DNA of 64,000 nucleotides from Calonectria ilicicola (Eukaryota; Ascomycota; Sordariomycetes; Hypocreales; Nectriaceae): contig CP085825.1 in assembly GCA_020809705.1 (NCBI GenBank), positions 3,348,001 to 3,412,000 on the forward strand, written 5' to 3'. Position numbers and translations under genes: made by a program. Positions 32,559-44,822 of the stretch are shown here, one piece after another. The first letter of the stretch is position 1, and each line of letters starts with the position of its first letter. The notes under the pieces were generated by a model that worked only from the letters and a program-made list of their open reading frames with translations, did not search any database and was not told the DNA's origin.

Positions 32559-35110
32559 TTACACGACAAGACCTTCCTCTGACGCCTCGTCACGCTCTAA
32601 TCGTTCTAGTCCTGTACCAACAGCTCCATATACACGCAGCGGTACAGCAATTTCAAAGCTCTCACAAACCAAGTTTTCTACTGCCACGAGAACTTGTCCT
32701 CCCTTCTCATCTTGGGAGATTTGTTCGAGAAGCGGGTGCATAGGCGGCCTCTCGCCGTTCTCCGCTTCCTCGCCCGCTTGGGTTTGCGAAGGCACCACGA
32801 ATTCAATGCGGATCTTCCATTCCAGGCTAACCCCGCTAGTCATGAACTCTGGTGTTGCAGTAATTGGGATTGTCGGGTTAAAAATTACCCGCCGAGAATA
32901 AAGAGCGGCCTCTGACGACGCAGCATGCACTTTGCGTGTCACCCGGTGAATGCTAGATTCTGATCGCACTGCCAACGACGGGTCTACCTTTTCCGAAGTC
33001 TCAAGTGTCGTATGGACTGCGTAGCACGGAATGTCAGCATCTGTGAAATCAATCGCCATGGTCACGACTTCTCCCAATTTGTAAGCTGGCCGTGTGAGCA
33101 TAACCACTCCGACCCGCTGCCCGTTTCGTGCAATCTCGAATCGGTTTGGGCTTTGCTGGCCACCCGATGTCACATTGCTTCGCATGATGGCAAGGTGGAT
33201 GGACTCTTGTGTCGTAGATGCCTCCTCAAACCCTGAAGGTCGTCGCGAGTTTCTACCATCTGTCGGCGATAATACAATACTGCCGCTCTCGTCTCTTGGT
33301 CTTGACACCAAATCATCCACATATGATAAAAAGTCACTCATTGTTGACGGCTGTGCCTTTGTGACCCCGTTGGTCTTTGGTTCCTTTGCGTCGTTGGGGG
33401 AGTGGTTCTTAACCTTGGCCAAATCCCGAAGAAGTACGTATGGGTTCATCAGATCGTGGCCAAGGATCTCTCCGTGACTGTTGACGCTGCCAAGCACGCG
33501 GAAAGGGACCTCAACGGATCGGACTTGTTGCTCTTTGGCACCACCAACCCTTTGCGTTCCCACCACTAGACTGTATGATATCTTGACCACTTTCCCGCGG
33601 TGAGTTGGGGGCAGGCCTTTGGGAAGCCGGAACGAGTATTCAAACACTCGGCTCTCTCCAGGGGCAAGTTGAAGATCAACAAATAAAATCGACTGCGGCG
33701 TCGTTAAGAGAGGAATGGATTTCGAGTTTGCAACTCCCCGCATCTCCTTGATGGTGCTCAGCTCCCCGCCACCGAGAAGATCTCCTAGGGAGCTGCTGAT
33801 TTTACCCCAGCCAAACCCACGTAGGAGGCCGCTGTCGCGCTTTGAAGTCTCCAAACCAACCACACCACCGCCCTGACCGCCCACGATTGCTTTCTTTTTG
33901 ACCTGTTCAAATTGGCCCAGGCTGACCAATGACCCGTCCAGACTAAATGAGCCTTGTAGCTGGGCGTAGCCCATCATAAGCGACTCTGGTGCCCTTACTT
34001 GCTGCGGTGGTAAACCCAGACTTCGTCGGAGGGAGCGCGATTGGCCCCTAATGGGCGGTTGGGTTACATATTCTGAAACAAGAGTCTCTGATGAATTGTT
34101 GCTAATAGAGTAAAACTCTCCACTGCTTCGAGGTGTTCCTCCCAGTATACCAGAGCTTGCTAAGATCCGAGCAGCGGGGGCAGGCTGCTCGTTGATCAGG
34201 GGGACAGAGTCCTTGGTGCGAATTGTGATATTGTTCATATCTGCGATTCCCACTCTGGGGCTGAGCATTTGATCCTTAGTTCCACGTGGCTGGCTCACAG
34301 GTGATTCCGCTGTTGGAGAAGGAGCTGCAGGGAAACTAAACTCTGGCATCGGGTTTGGAGACGACCTTGGTGATCTACGCTGGTTGGCAAGGCGTGGTGT
34401 GTTGGGCGCTGTTGGAGGCCGTGACATGCGACCAAATCTATCCGGAGGTGGGTATGATGCATGGAACAAGGGCGAACTGGTAAGTCTCGGTGAAAAGGAT
34501 GCTATGCCAGGTTAGCATTCAATCATACTCAACAAAGAATGCAAGACATACCCGAGTGAGGCCCAGAAGTGGGTGATTGATTTTGGACTCGCGGGACAAT
34601 TTGCAAACTTGACGCACGCCCATGTCCGCGAGTCGGCCGCTGCGGGCGCGTTGGGGGTTCGTTGCGATGGGAGTGGTCATCAACGGTGCTTGTCGATCCT
34701 ATCGAAACGATGGAAAGGGACCGCTTATGCGCATGCCCATGTCCATGATGCCCCGAGCCCGATATGGGTGGACGATCGCTGGTGCTGGGTGAAGGCGAAG
34801 GCCATTGCACAGATCCTGATCTACTGTGCGTACGGGTTGACGGAACACTCAGCGACAGGGCAGACCGACGATGTCCTCTGCCCGATGCAGCCGGTGACGG
34901 CGGGGTTAAGCCAAAGTTGGGCTTGGAACGGCCTTGCAGCGGCGTGGCCAAACGGCTGCGATCCGATGGGCCTTGCTGGTGCTTGGGTTGGTTCGATCCG
35001 GTCGCGACGTTCTTGAAGGTGATTGTACACTTGACTTCTTCGCCGGCAAAGACGGTTTGGTCATGCCAGCGAATGAAGACACGAATGTTGCTCGATGTGT
35101 CGGGCGCCAT
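32559..35110 (-). CDS. Rgp1, subunit of the Ypt6/Rab6 exchange factor
   Basis: Exons 34552-35110 and 32559-34501 (50-nt intron, GTATGT...GCTAAC...CATAG) give 833 residues. The N-terminus IRVFIRWHDQTVFAGEEVKC begins an arrestin-like fold. A long Ser/Pro/Arg/His-rich insert follows (about 45-260), and the fold resumes with QSILFVDLQLAPGESRVFEY, FRLPKGLPPTHRGKVVKISY, NPYVLLRDLAK, VVMLTRPAYKLGEVV and VSLEWKIRIEFVV. These are signature blocks of Rgp1. Rgp1 and Ric1 form the Golgi guanine-nucleotide exchange factor for Ypt6 in retrograde traffic. The ATG at 35110 is the first that keeps the N-terminal strand, and the splice restores one continuous domain. The orthologue call is strong; the disordered insert is typical of filamentous fungi. 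Confidence 0.92.
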
Positions 35111-35891
35111 GGCGACGGCCCTCAATGACGAGCGCGTGCAATGGGGCGGCGGCTATGCGGTGGGTGATGTGGCATTTCCGTGCCGGAGCATTGTCGGGAT
35201 TGCGCGCGAGATGGTGGATGCGGGCCGGAGACCGTCGAGGCGAGTATGATGGAGGAGGACGATGAATATGAGCTCGAGATTCAACGTCATGGGGGATCGT
35301 TGAAAGGAGAGGAGGAGGTTCACGTTGGCGTCTTGGCAGGGAGCTGCTGCGCCAATGACGGCTCAGCTGCAGGTACCGTGTGGAGGCTAGACTGGGCTAA
35401 AGCTTCGACCGCCCGCTAATTACTTGTCCATCAGCCAAATACGAGCCTCGAGTCAACCCTCGCAAGCCTTAGGGTAGGTGAACATCATAAAAATGTTTTC
35501 TCTTGTATTGTCTTTTTTTTTTCGCCCTTTTGCAGAGGTGGCAGTGATGCTTTGTCTATGTTTCTTATTATTTGAACATTACCTACAGGTAGTTTTGTTT
35601 GAAGCTCACCGACTCTCTACCCTGTAACAATTTGGAGTGTCTCTTGGGAATGATTACCCCCTGACTCTTCACCAAACTCAATTGCCTCAAAGTGCAAAAT
35701 TGGGAGTGAAAAATATATCTACGAAATAAATAAATTTAGAAATTGAATGCCTGATTTTATTTATTCGTTTGTTTAAAGACGATTTATTTATTCACGAGCC
35801 AGTGGAAGGCTTGGGGAAAGAAAGTAGGAGAAGCGTAAGCTTTTGCAGGCTACACTATGTGAAGAGATGCCGTCAATGCTATCTCGTTTAT
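35111..35891. other. intergenic region, no gene seen
   Basis: A 781-bp spacer containing the Rgp1 promoter on the left and the 3' UTR of the DUF7918 gene on the right. It includes a T tract at 35510-35522 and the AT-rich inverted repeat listed separately. Confidence 0.5.
35723..35793. repeat. (AAAT)n inverted repeat
   Basis: AAATAAATAAATTT at the left is mirrored by TTTATTTATTC and TTTATTTATT about 20-45 bp later. It lies about 100 bp beyond the stop of the DUF7918 gene. Confidence 0.65.
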
Positions 35892-37036
35892 TCATTCATC
35901 GGACAAGTCAATAGCCTCTTTACCGTCATCCAGCTTCACCAATTTCCAAGGTCGTGTTCTGACTGGAGGAGATCCAGGCTCACGCTTGACGGGGCGTTGT
36001 TCCTGAGGGTCATCCTATGTCGCAGTCAGTTTCAATCCAACACAACGTCAATATTCTCCCGGGCACTACACAGAAGGGGAAACCCTACCTTGATGCCCTG
36101 CAATCTTTCTCTAGCAAGACGACGTATATCGGATTCTGATAAACCATCCAACCCATCTCCAACGTTTGTCGATGGTGGGCGCGATGGAGAGCGAGGGATA
36201 ATCATTGCTCGGATAAGGGCGTCTTTGTGAATAAAGTCAGCACCTTTCCCCCCTTCTGAATGAATATATCACGCACCGCGAGATCTATAGAGAAAGTAAA
36301 ATGTGCCAATTTCCCTGTGATTGGTCGAGCTTCTTGCAAGTGGTGGTTTTTCGAGAATGCCGGATGTCAGACTGCTCATCATCAGACATTACAAACCTTG
36401 ACGACATATTGTGCAAATTACTTACGATGAAGCATGAGATAAATCTTTTCCCTTCAAAAGCTTTTCGGGTACATTGATGCTATCCTTTGAGACGGAGGTT
36501 AACGGACGATATGGGACTTTATCCAATCCTTTGGCAGTTGCGATGGATACTTTGATTTCTCCATAGGATTTTACCGCACCGAGATTGCGTGTTAGAATAT
36601 CCTCCTGGTTATCATCTACACTTCAATATTAGTGAATTTATGCCATTGGGGAGCCATTACTCCGACCAGTTGATAAAGGAACAAAAGCAAATCGTCGCTT
36701 CTCGACCAAATTCGAGGTATTCGACGTCGTCCATGTATGTGAACAGGTGATGGTCTTCTGAAGAATCACAGGCGTGCTGAGTTTATGAACCACACCACCT
36801 AAATATTCGCCGTCGACTGACACCCAAACAATTACCGAGTCACAATCATGATGCATGTTGAATTGGGAATTAACGGTGGTTTCTATGGTGTACTCTGACC
36901 CGGCCTTGGATTCGATGTAACAGCGTGAGATAGGGTCGGTGGATGCGTCTTCAATTGTGTCAGTGTACTCAGTCGAAATCTCGCCAGCAACTCGAACATG
37001 GACGGAGAGCCCAGAGACAGCGGCCAGAATGGCCAT
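35892..37036 (-). CDS. DUF7918-family protein (five exons)
   Basis: Spliced by eye on the minus strand: 36661-37036, 36426-36615, 36277-36371, 36089-36222 and 35892-36014, with 45-, 54-, 54- and 74-nt introns; all phases agree. The product is 305 residues. If the first donor is the GTCGGA six bases earlier, exon 1 ends at 36667, the intron is 51 nt and the protein 303 residues. Features of the fungal DUF7918 family in order: LSVHVRVAGEISTEYTD at the N-terminus, a Cys-bearing core, GEIKVSIATAKG, KLLKGKDLSHASS, FYFLYRSRDALIRAMIIPRS, and SDIRRLARERLQGIK. The tail carries a sumoylation-like VKRE and ends EAIDLSDE, resembling a SUMO-interaction motif. The function of the family is unknown. The exon-intron phases and the family match make the gene secure. 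Confidence 0.85.
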
Positions 37037-40000
37037 GATGGCGATGCGGCGGTAGCAGAGCTTAGGGATGCAAACAAAAAGAAGAAACGCAAGAGGGAAG
37101 TAAGGAAGGAAGGAGAATTAGAGAGAGGCAAATAAGGCTTGTGTCCTTAGGTGCGGTTCACTGTTGACAGATGTTGGCAGCTGCTGGTCACCACCCCCCC
37201 TAATCAGCCGCGACAGTGATTAAGGGAGTTTTGTAATTGCCTCGAGTTTCTCTCTTCTTTTTCTTCTTCTCATAAAAAGACCAAACATCTATTTTATTAT
37301 TTACATGAGAATTTCGAGGATGAATATTAGTATTAGTATTGGAATGCTGCCATGTAAATGAATACAAACATCTCGCACGATCTAATCGAGGAATCGAATA
37401 ATAAACGAAACACGATAAAACTCAGCATATGTGAATAAATAAGCATACATATGACAACAAAGCTAAATTATTCATGGTATTGTGAGTTTTCATTCAGCTG
37501 TGCCAGGCGGGAAGTTTCTGGTGCGTGCCATGTAGTTTGTCACTTGTGATGGCATGATCTTGATTTACCTCTATGACAAAGCGAATTGCAGGACGGAATT
37601 GGACCGCAAGTAGCTAATTTGCTGGGTCGAGATCGCCCAATCAGCTGGGGGCAAATTTGCGTGAATAAATGGAATCACACCTGTGCACCAGTGGTGAGAT
37701 CAGATCTGAGCAATGGCAATCTGTCTGACCTCACTCTTGGGATTCTACAAATAGGAGCAACAACCACAATACAAGAAAAGGTAATTTACTTCATCTAGGC
37801 CAAGGAAAATAGGCCGTTGTCAGAAAAAAGTACACGTGAGGGGTGAGTTTCGGTCGACTTCCGGACAAGCGGTCATCGCTCTTAGGAGGCCCTGGCGTCC
37901 AACGGTTGGAGCCAGAGAATCGGGGAGTGAGATCGAGGGGTAAGAGAGATTCTGGGGAGGATCTGGGGACCGGCATGATGCCTTGAAGGGCCCAGACCAA
38001 CAGTCTAGAGTCTGGGGAGCAAATCTGGGGCGCACCAAGGCCGTGATGCAAGCGCGGGCCCCGAAGTCTGCCGCTGGGGCTCCAGCCAACTGTCCCGTCC
38101 CCATAACCCGTCCCCATATACCATCCCCATGCTTTTGACAAGCCGCCAGTCCAAGCATGGGGTCTATTTTAGAGCCCGAGAGTCAGCTCTGAGCATCGAA
38201 CGGCTCCGAGACACCCGGGGTGGATGGGGTAAGCCGAACGAGCGGATCACCGCCTACGTGTACCTTTAGCCACTCATCCTCTTCTCCGATTTTACGTGCA
38301 TTGGTTCCTTAGGTTTGAGGATGAGGCCATGCCATGCTGACCCCCTGCTCCTCGGGCCCCGACTGTGGGGTAGTCAAGTCAGCGGTTGTGTATAACGTCG
38401 AGACCTTAATATCACTACTACAAAAAGTAAACTTTGGTCATCATCTAGCGGGGTATGAGTGGTTGGGGTAGTAGAGTCGCCGATTGAATGGGTAGGTTGA
38501 TCATCCAGGTCCGGAAGTCTCCAATCTCAACAAAATGGGGCTCTCCCAAAAAAAACAAAATAAAGCATCTCCGGATGAGCGAGTGGTGTCGTTCCATATA
38601 TAGCCGCCTCACAAACTGGCTGACGTACTAAAAGATGGGGACGGGGTAAAGGAGGCGGACTGCGGAGAAGGAGCAGAACCCCACGTTGAGGCATCAGGCG
38701 GCCGAAACTAGGGAGTGCCTTGACGGACGCACTCCTCAAGGTCAAGCAAGGTTTTTCTGCCTCTTTCGACGAGCATGGCTTGTATCACAGTGAGCACTAC
38801 GACTAGCATCACCATGACGGCCGCTTGGTGATCATTCAGGTGGGCCATCCCCGGCGGGACGGAGATGCAGCGGAGCCGCAGAGTCTGCGGGTCCGCCCAA
38901 ATACCAAGATGTCGGCCAAGAGGAAGATGGGTCGGAAAGTCACGGGGACAGCGAGGCTAGGACGACCGGCGGCAAAAGTTGGAGACGTCTAGGCTCGTGG
39001 CGTGGGTGCCAGTCGAGAGGGTGACATTGTCCGGGGGTCGACTGGGGAAAGCAGATTGGTAGTTGTCCGTCCAGGTCGTAGTTAGATGGTGTGTCGGCCG
39101 TAGCCGCGGAGTTCGCTGGCTGGGTTTTTTTTTTTCATGGTGCGGGGTCGTGGGCTCGCTCCCCTTTACGCCGAGGATACCCCTAGGCGGGCACGCCAGA
39201 TCGCAGCAATTAATGACGGATTCCCCTGGCGTGGAGCTCAGTCGCAGGCCAGACAGTATCAGTTACGAGAGCTCCCCTGTGGGGGCGCCATTGGTCGGCA
39301 TAAGGGAGAGCGAGAGGTGCCAGCGTCCCAGGCTGGACGGCAGGCACAGATACCAGCTTGTTTGAGGAAGCGCGAACCCAACGGCAGACGCAGGTGGATG
39401 GAGCATTCAGGGTCTCATTGCCATTCCAGGTCGGTTTGCGTGGCCCCAGTTACGGGATTCCATATCCCCAGCAGGAAATCAAAACCGTGAACAATCCAGA
39501 TCCACGACGTCAAGGCGTGTGGGGCCCGAGATGGGTGGCGCTGCGCGATTGCGGCAGAGAGTTGGCTCCTTGGTGGGAATTGGGCCAGGAGGTAAATCAA
39601 ACCACACCCTGACTTCTCAGCCCTGACAATCTGACTTCCTGTTCCAGCGAGGATGTACGGAAGTATGCACTAGTACGGAGAATGTGACGATTGCTGGGGG
39701 GCACGAGGCATGAGGCGCGGCTCCGGGGCTACCGCACAGTGGTCAAAATAAATTGCCGTCCCAGCTAGCTGCCCCGGGCACTAGAGTTAGTATGGGATGG
39801 AGGAGGGGTGGCATCCAACGAGAGGTGGGAGGGATGAGGGGGGCAAAAGGAAGTAGTGGGAGCCGACGAGTGAGTGATGGGTTGGTGTCCTTTTTGGGCA
39901 ATGGCTGGGCAACGTTGGCTTTGATGGCTTGGTTGGTGAAGAAAAAAAAGAGACATGGTCCCAGAGACTTGGGTTGACTTAGTGGCAAGTTTACAGCGTG

Positions 40001-41648
40001 TGTGCTCTCACTCTCACGCCTGGCCACCAATGCGAAAGAAAAAAAGAAAAAAAGAGGTGACACCTCGGGGCGATTACAATTACATTATTACGTAGTACTA
40101 CACCATAGGCACAGGACGGACAAGAACGGGAGGGCGACTAGAGCACAATGGCTTCCAATGCAGCGAGGTGCCGGCAAGGTGCCGACAAGGTGATGACAGG
40201 GACCTACCGTACTGTCGACGTAGACGGCTTAGCCAATCTTGGTTTTGTTGGCATCAAACTCGAACCGTGGCAGTATCCAGATCGGATCCGGGGCACTGCA
40301 GCATTTGGCATTTGTCATGAAAAGCTGACCCCACCTGCGACAAGGCATGGTTCCCTTTTGAGCGAGAACAACGAGGCAGCTGTGCGTGACGAGCCGTACT
40401 CGGTATCCATTGCAGGCCCATACAGGCAAGGGCGTCGCTCATTCATTCACTCGTTCACTGTTCGTCGTGAGGCTGGACCACACGGACCCATACCCAAACC
40501 GACGCCTGTTACCCCTCCACGCTCCAACCCTGCCCACCGGGGCCGACTATCCCCCAGCGCCATTGGTTGTCGGCTGCGGGGAAGCTCACAGTCGCCGTGG
40601 TGCCGCATGCCTTGTCCGCTCCGGCCCGGCCGTGTGATTCGCGGAGCCGTCCTGGTTCCATCCACTCCATCCACTCGAGCGCGGAGGGGGTGGAGTCGTG
40701 CAACATCCGAGACGCAAAGAACGAAGCCAGCAGGGTTTTTGGTGCCAACGCCACCCTCTCTTGGAGGGGGGGTTTTTCCCTACCATGGCGAGTGGAGAGC
40801 TTGCAGTTGTTGTTTTACTGAGATAGGTTGGAGACGGACACATTGTTGCTAGAAGGGGAAAGAAAGTGAGAAAGAACGAAAAAAAGTGCCGGAGAGGAGG
40901 GATGCACACACGTGCACACACACACGCACCCAATTCAAGCAAGACATACATGCCATACTGCTGGGTGGGCGAGGCCCGGGTATCAAGGCTAAAAGAAAGG
41001 AGGGGTAATTTGATATGCTGTTTTGCCCATATCCTGTGCCGCCCTGTTGAGAGGCGTCGAATGGGAAACGGGGTGATCCGCCCTGTTGCACAACGTTCCA
41101 TACCCACCGTGGTCATCTTCCCATCGGCCCTGATCCTAAGCCGGCCCTCCTCATTCTGTGTCTCGCTCGGCATGGCGCAGTGAGCCGCCGGTTCCCCTTC
41201 TACCCCCCCCTCCGTCTATGCGGATGTCGTGCCCTCCATTACTCCATCGCTCCAGACCCCACGCCGCTGCGCCCACCCGCCCCATACACTGACCATGTTT
41301 CTTTTGCGCTCCGGACTAAGGTACGCACGTCCGTACTATGCTACGTAGGTCGTCAACGGGGATTCGGTACGTTGGGAGGCGAGGCGAGGCTGTTGCGGGG
41401 AATGTGGATGCCACTCCCTCCACACCACACGCCCCCCCCTCGTCCCAATCTTCCATCTGCCCCCAAAGTAAACCCCGCGTTGATTTTCGAGATTAAATAC
41501 GACGCTCCCGTCGCCGAAAGAATCGAATTTTGTCTCTCCAGTTTCATACTCATCTCTCAACTCCTCTTCTCTATAAAACAGCTTCGATACCCCTCTCCAA
41601 GATACCCCATCCTCTTCCTCCAACACTCACATCCACACATCAGCCACA
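37037..41648. other. 4.6-kb gene-free region upstream of aldehyde dehydrogenase
   Basis: I see no supported gene. The left part (37280-37480) is AT-rich with a small ATTAGT tandem. From 37.8 to 41.2 kb the sequence is GC-rich with many overlapping ORFs of under 240 codons on both strands, none with a domain, signal peptide or consistent codon use. The last 300 bp are C/T-rich promoter of the dehydrogenase. A non-coding RNA or a lost gene is possible but not shown. Confidence 0.45.
41573..41579 (+). promoter_or_regulatory. TATA box of aldehyde dehydrogenase gene
   Basis: TATAAAA lies 70-76 bp upstream of the start codon, inside a C/T-rich core promoter, a normal place for a highly expressed fungal gene. 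Confidence 0.55.
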
Positions 41649-43417
41649 ATGACTTTGACCGTCGAGCTCAACACTCCTATCACTGGTGCCTACCAGCAGC
41701 CCATTGGCCTGTACGTCTACGATATCCGATATATATAAAGCCGACTCTAGTCACTAACTGCTATAACAGCTTCATCGATGGCAAGTGGGTTGAGGGTGTT
41801 GACAAGCAGAAGTTCGAGGTTATCAACCCCTCCACTGAGGAGGTCATCACCTCCGTCTGCGAGGGTACCGAGAAGGATATCGATCTTGCCGTCGCCGCTG
41901 CCCGCAAGGCTTTCGAGGGCGTCTGGAAGAAGACCACCCCCAACGAACGAAGTATCCTGATGCTCAAGCTCGCCGACATTGCTGAGAAGAACAAGGAGCT
42001 CCTCGCTGCTGTTGAGTCTCTTGACAACGGAAAGTCCATCTCAAACGCCCGTGGTGATGTCGGTGCCGTCATTGGCTGCATCCGATACTACGGAGGCTGG
42101 GCCGACAAGATCGAGGGTAAGACGATCGATATCGCTCCCGGCATGTTCCACTACACCCGCCCCGAGCCTGTAAGTTGAAGCCTGCCACCCCCGGCTGCGT
42201 TCGATCTTGCTAGAACTGCCGACGCTAACCCCAACTTCTCCAGCTCGGTGTCTGCGGTCAGATCATCCCCTGGAACTTCCCCCTTCTCATGCTTGCCTGG
42301 AAGATCGGCCCTGCTCTGGCCACTGGTAACACCATTGTCATGAAGACTGCTGAGCAGACTCCTCTCTCCGCCCTTGTCTTCACTAAGCTAGTCGAGGAGG
42401 CTGGTTTCCCTCCTGGTGTCTTCAACCTGGTCAGCGGTTTCGGCAAGACTGCCGGTGCTGCCCTCTCCTCCCACATGGACGTTGACAAGATTGCCTTCAC
42501 TGGCTCCACTGTCATTGGCCGAACCATCATGAAGGCCGCTGCCGCCTCCAACCTCAAGAAGGTCACCCTCGAGCTTGGTGGCAAGTCCCCCAACATTGTC
42601 TTCGAGGATGCCGACATTGAGGAGGCTATCAACTGGGTCAACTTTGGTATCTACTACAACCACGGCCAGTGCTGCTGTGCTGGTACCCGTATCTTCGTCC
42701 AGGAGAGCATCTACGACAAGTTCCTTGCCGCCTTCAAGAAGCGTGCTGAGGAGAACAAGGTTGGCGACCCCTTCCTTGAGGAGACTTTCCAGGGTCCCCA
42801 GGTTTCTCAGCTCCAGTACGACCGTATCATGAGCTACATCCAGTCCGGTAAGGATGAGGGTGCCACCGTTGTTACTGGTGGTGAGCGTCTCGGCGACAAG
42901 GGTTACTTCATCAAGCCCACCATCTTCTCCGATGTCAAGCCCAACATGAAGATCATGCAGGAGGAGATCTTCGGACCCGTCTGCGCCATCTCCAAGTTCA
43001 AGGATGAGGCCGAGGTCATCGAGCTTGCCCACGACACCAACTACGGTCTTGCCGCCGCCGTCCACACCAAGAACATCAACCGAGCCCTCCGTGTCAGCAA
43101 CACACTCAAGGCCGGTACCGTCTGGGTCAACTGTAAGTTTTTCCGGTCCCATTATCCTCCCCCACCCCTTGATTTACACCACACGACCCACTTTTTGTCA
43201 CTGTCATGAAAACTTGCCAAAACATCACCAAAACACCACCAACTCCCACCCAATTCAAAACACATGGCTAACCAACCGCGCAGGCTATAATCAACTCCAT
43301 CATGCTCTTCCATTCGGTGGTTTCAAAGAGAGTGGTATTGGCCGAGAACTTGGCGAGGCTGCTCTGTCCAACTACACCCAGAACAAGTCCGTCGGCATCA
43401 TGCTCTACGACAACTAA
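41649..43417 (+). CDS. aldehyde dehydrogenase (NAD(P)+)
   Basis: Four exons, 41649-41710, 41770-42169, 42244-43132 and 43284-43417, with introns of 59, 74 and 151 nt, give 494 residues, the usual ALDH length. All junctions are in phase (L-F-I-D, P-L-G-V, N-C-Y-N). Key sites: [17 protein letters not shown] of the cofactor fold, LELGGKSP with the general base Glu264, GQCCCAG with the catalytic Cys at about 298, EEIFGPV, and [16 protein letters not shown] at the C-terminus. It is close to the cytosolic AldA type that oxidises acetaldehyde to acetate during ethanol or threonine use. No targeting peptide is seen, so a cytosolic location is likely. Codon bias is strong (C-ending), indicating high expression. 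This bias also produces a 254-codon antisense frame that is not a gene. Confidence 0.96.
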
Positions 43418-43788
43418 GGATTTTAATATGAATGAAATGGGAAACGGTCGGAGCGGCGTTTTAACTTGGAAATTGTATATAACCACATGAGTTTCCAGAA
43501 CCTTCAATGAATGGTTTGTTAAAGAAATTTGACTATCGCGGACCTTGGCTGTGACGTTTTGAACTAGGACTTCCACATCTGAAGGATGAGAAGGAGAAAA
43601 GGTTAAGTCTGCTAAAGAGAACTGGGCCCCCTCTAAATTCGAGCTTGGCCTTCTTATTTTTTATTTCTCTTTTTGTGCTCTCGCTCTCTTTGAGAGTGTT
43701 CTCCAGAGGGAGGTGAGGGAGGTCATTCCCGGGGCACTTTACCAGTTATCGACGACTGCAGGATCGCCTACATACACACAAAACCCAG

Positions 43789-44187
43789 CTCTCTCCCCTT
43801 CTGCTTTCAGACAGCCATCATCTGCTCAGCAAACAAATCAATTTTGAGGCGGCCCGAGTGCTGTATTCCAAGAAGCGCAGGAAGCGCTTCTTGTCAGATC
43901 TTGCCACCTAACAAGTATGCCAAACAGTGTAGGCTATGGGAGCTATCTTATGATAGTTAATATGTATTTTATAATAAGAGAAGCATCCGGGCAGGTTCTC
44001 GAGGTGCTCGGTGAGTTGCAGCGAGGGTGTGGGGGGAGGTCGTGGAAGTTGTTGGAAGCAGCAGAAGCCACAACAACTGTTGGAGCCGGGATGTATAGTT
44101 TTCGTTTGAATTCTTGGCTGGATACAAATCGGGAAAAATACAATTGCGCATCAATTGCTAAATATGAAGTTTTAATTGGGCGCAAGA
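43789..44187 (+). repeat. dispersed repeat, less-mutated copy (module A)
   Basis: This 400-bp stretch aligns with 59036-59592 in the same orientation. Landmarks present in both are TTTTGAGGCG, AGTGCTRTA, GGTTCTCGAGGT, GGAAGTTGTTGGAAGC, TGTTGGAGCC, TCAATTGCTAAATAT and GGGCGCAAG, where homology stops. Differences are dominated by G-to-A and C-to-T in the 59-kb copy. No coding capacity or terminal repeats are evident, so the element type is unknown. Confidence 0.75.
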
Positions 44188-44755
44188 TGGTGGTGCTCGC
44201 TCAACAAAGCAGAATACAACACGACAACCTTGGAAAGAAAGATTGTGCCTATGCTAGTATATATTTTCATAGAATCCCTATTTCTCTCTTGCAAATACAA
44301 TTCGTATAGGTAAATAAATCAATAAATCTAGACACCCACACTCTGCTCTTAAAGTCCCCTGAAGAACACAGCAGAAACAACAGTCTAGACGGCATTTACC
44401 CTGACCAGAGTCGGAGGTATTCACTAATCCAGCTAAACAACAAAACTACACAGATGCCGATTTCGACGCCCGATATAAAATATCAAGATGAGAAGAAAAA
44501 TAGAACATATTCCGATCGTCCTTGATCCATACCAGAACCCTAGAAAACAACCCTAGCCTTCAATACTCAAATGATGGATGCCAAGTAATGTGGCTTAATT
44601 TCTGCTTAGTCTAGGGGTAAAAACAAACTCGACCCAAGAGGGATCATCTATCAGCACAATTTCATATGCTCCTACAATCATCGGTACTGTTGGTAAGAGT
44701 GTGTAACACGGGCTCCCTCACACCCCGGAAAGCCCACCGTCAAAAATAATATCAG

Positions 44756-44822
44756 AAATAAATAAATAAGAAAATAAATAAATTTATCCTCAGATGCTAA
44801 AGTTATTTATTTATTTATTTTT
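44756..44822. repeat. (AAAT)n inverted repeat
   Basis: AAATAAATAAATAAG plus AAATAAATAAATTT on the left face TTATTTATTTATTTATTTTT on the right, 20-30 bp apart. It lies in the spacer downstream of the ALDH gene. Confidence 0.7.

Noticed and set aside
40148..40852. 234-codon plus-strand ORF in the gene-free interval
   Set aside because: Overlaps other frames of similar length on both strands, has no domain, and is Pro/Arg/Ser-rich as expected from GC-rich non-coding DNA.
42388..43152. 254-codon antisense ORF across aldehyde dehydrogenase
   Set aside because: Same codon-bias effect; Leu/Val/Gly-rich product with no recognisable family.
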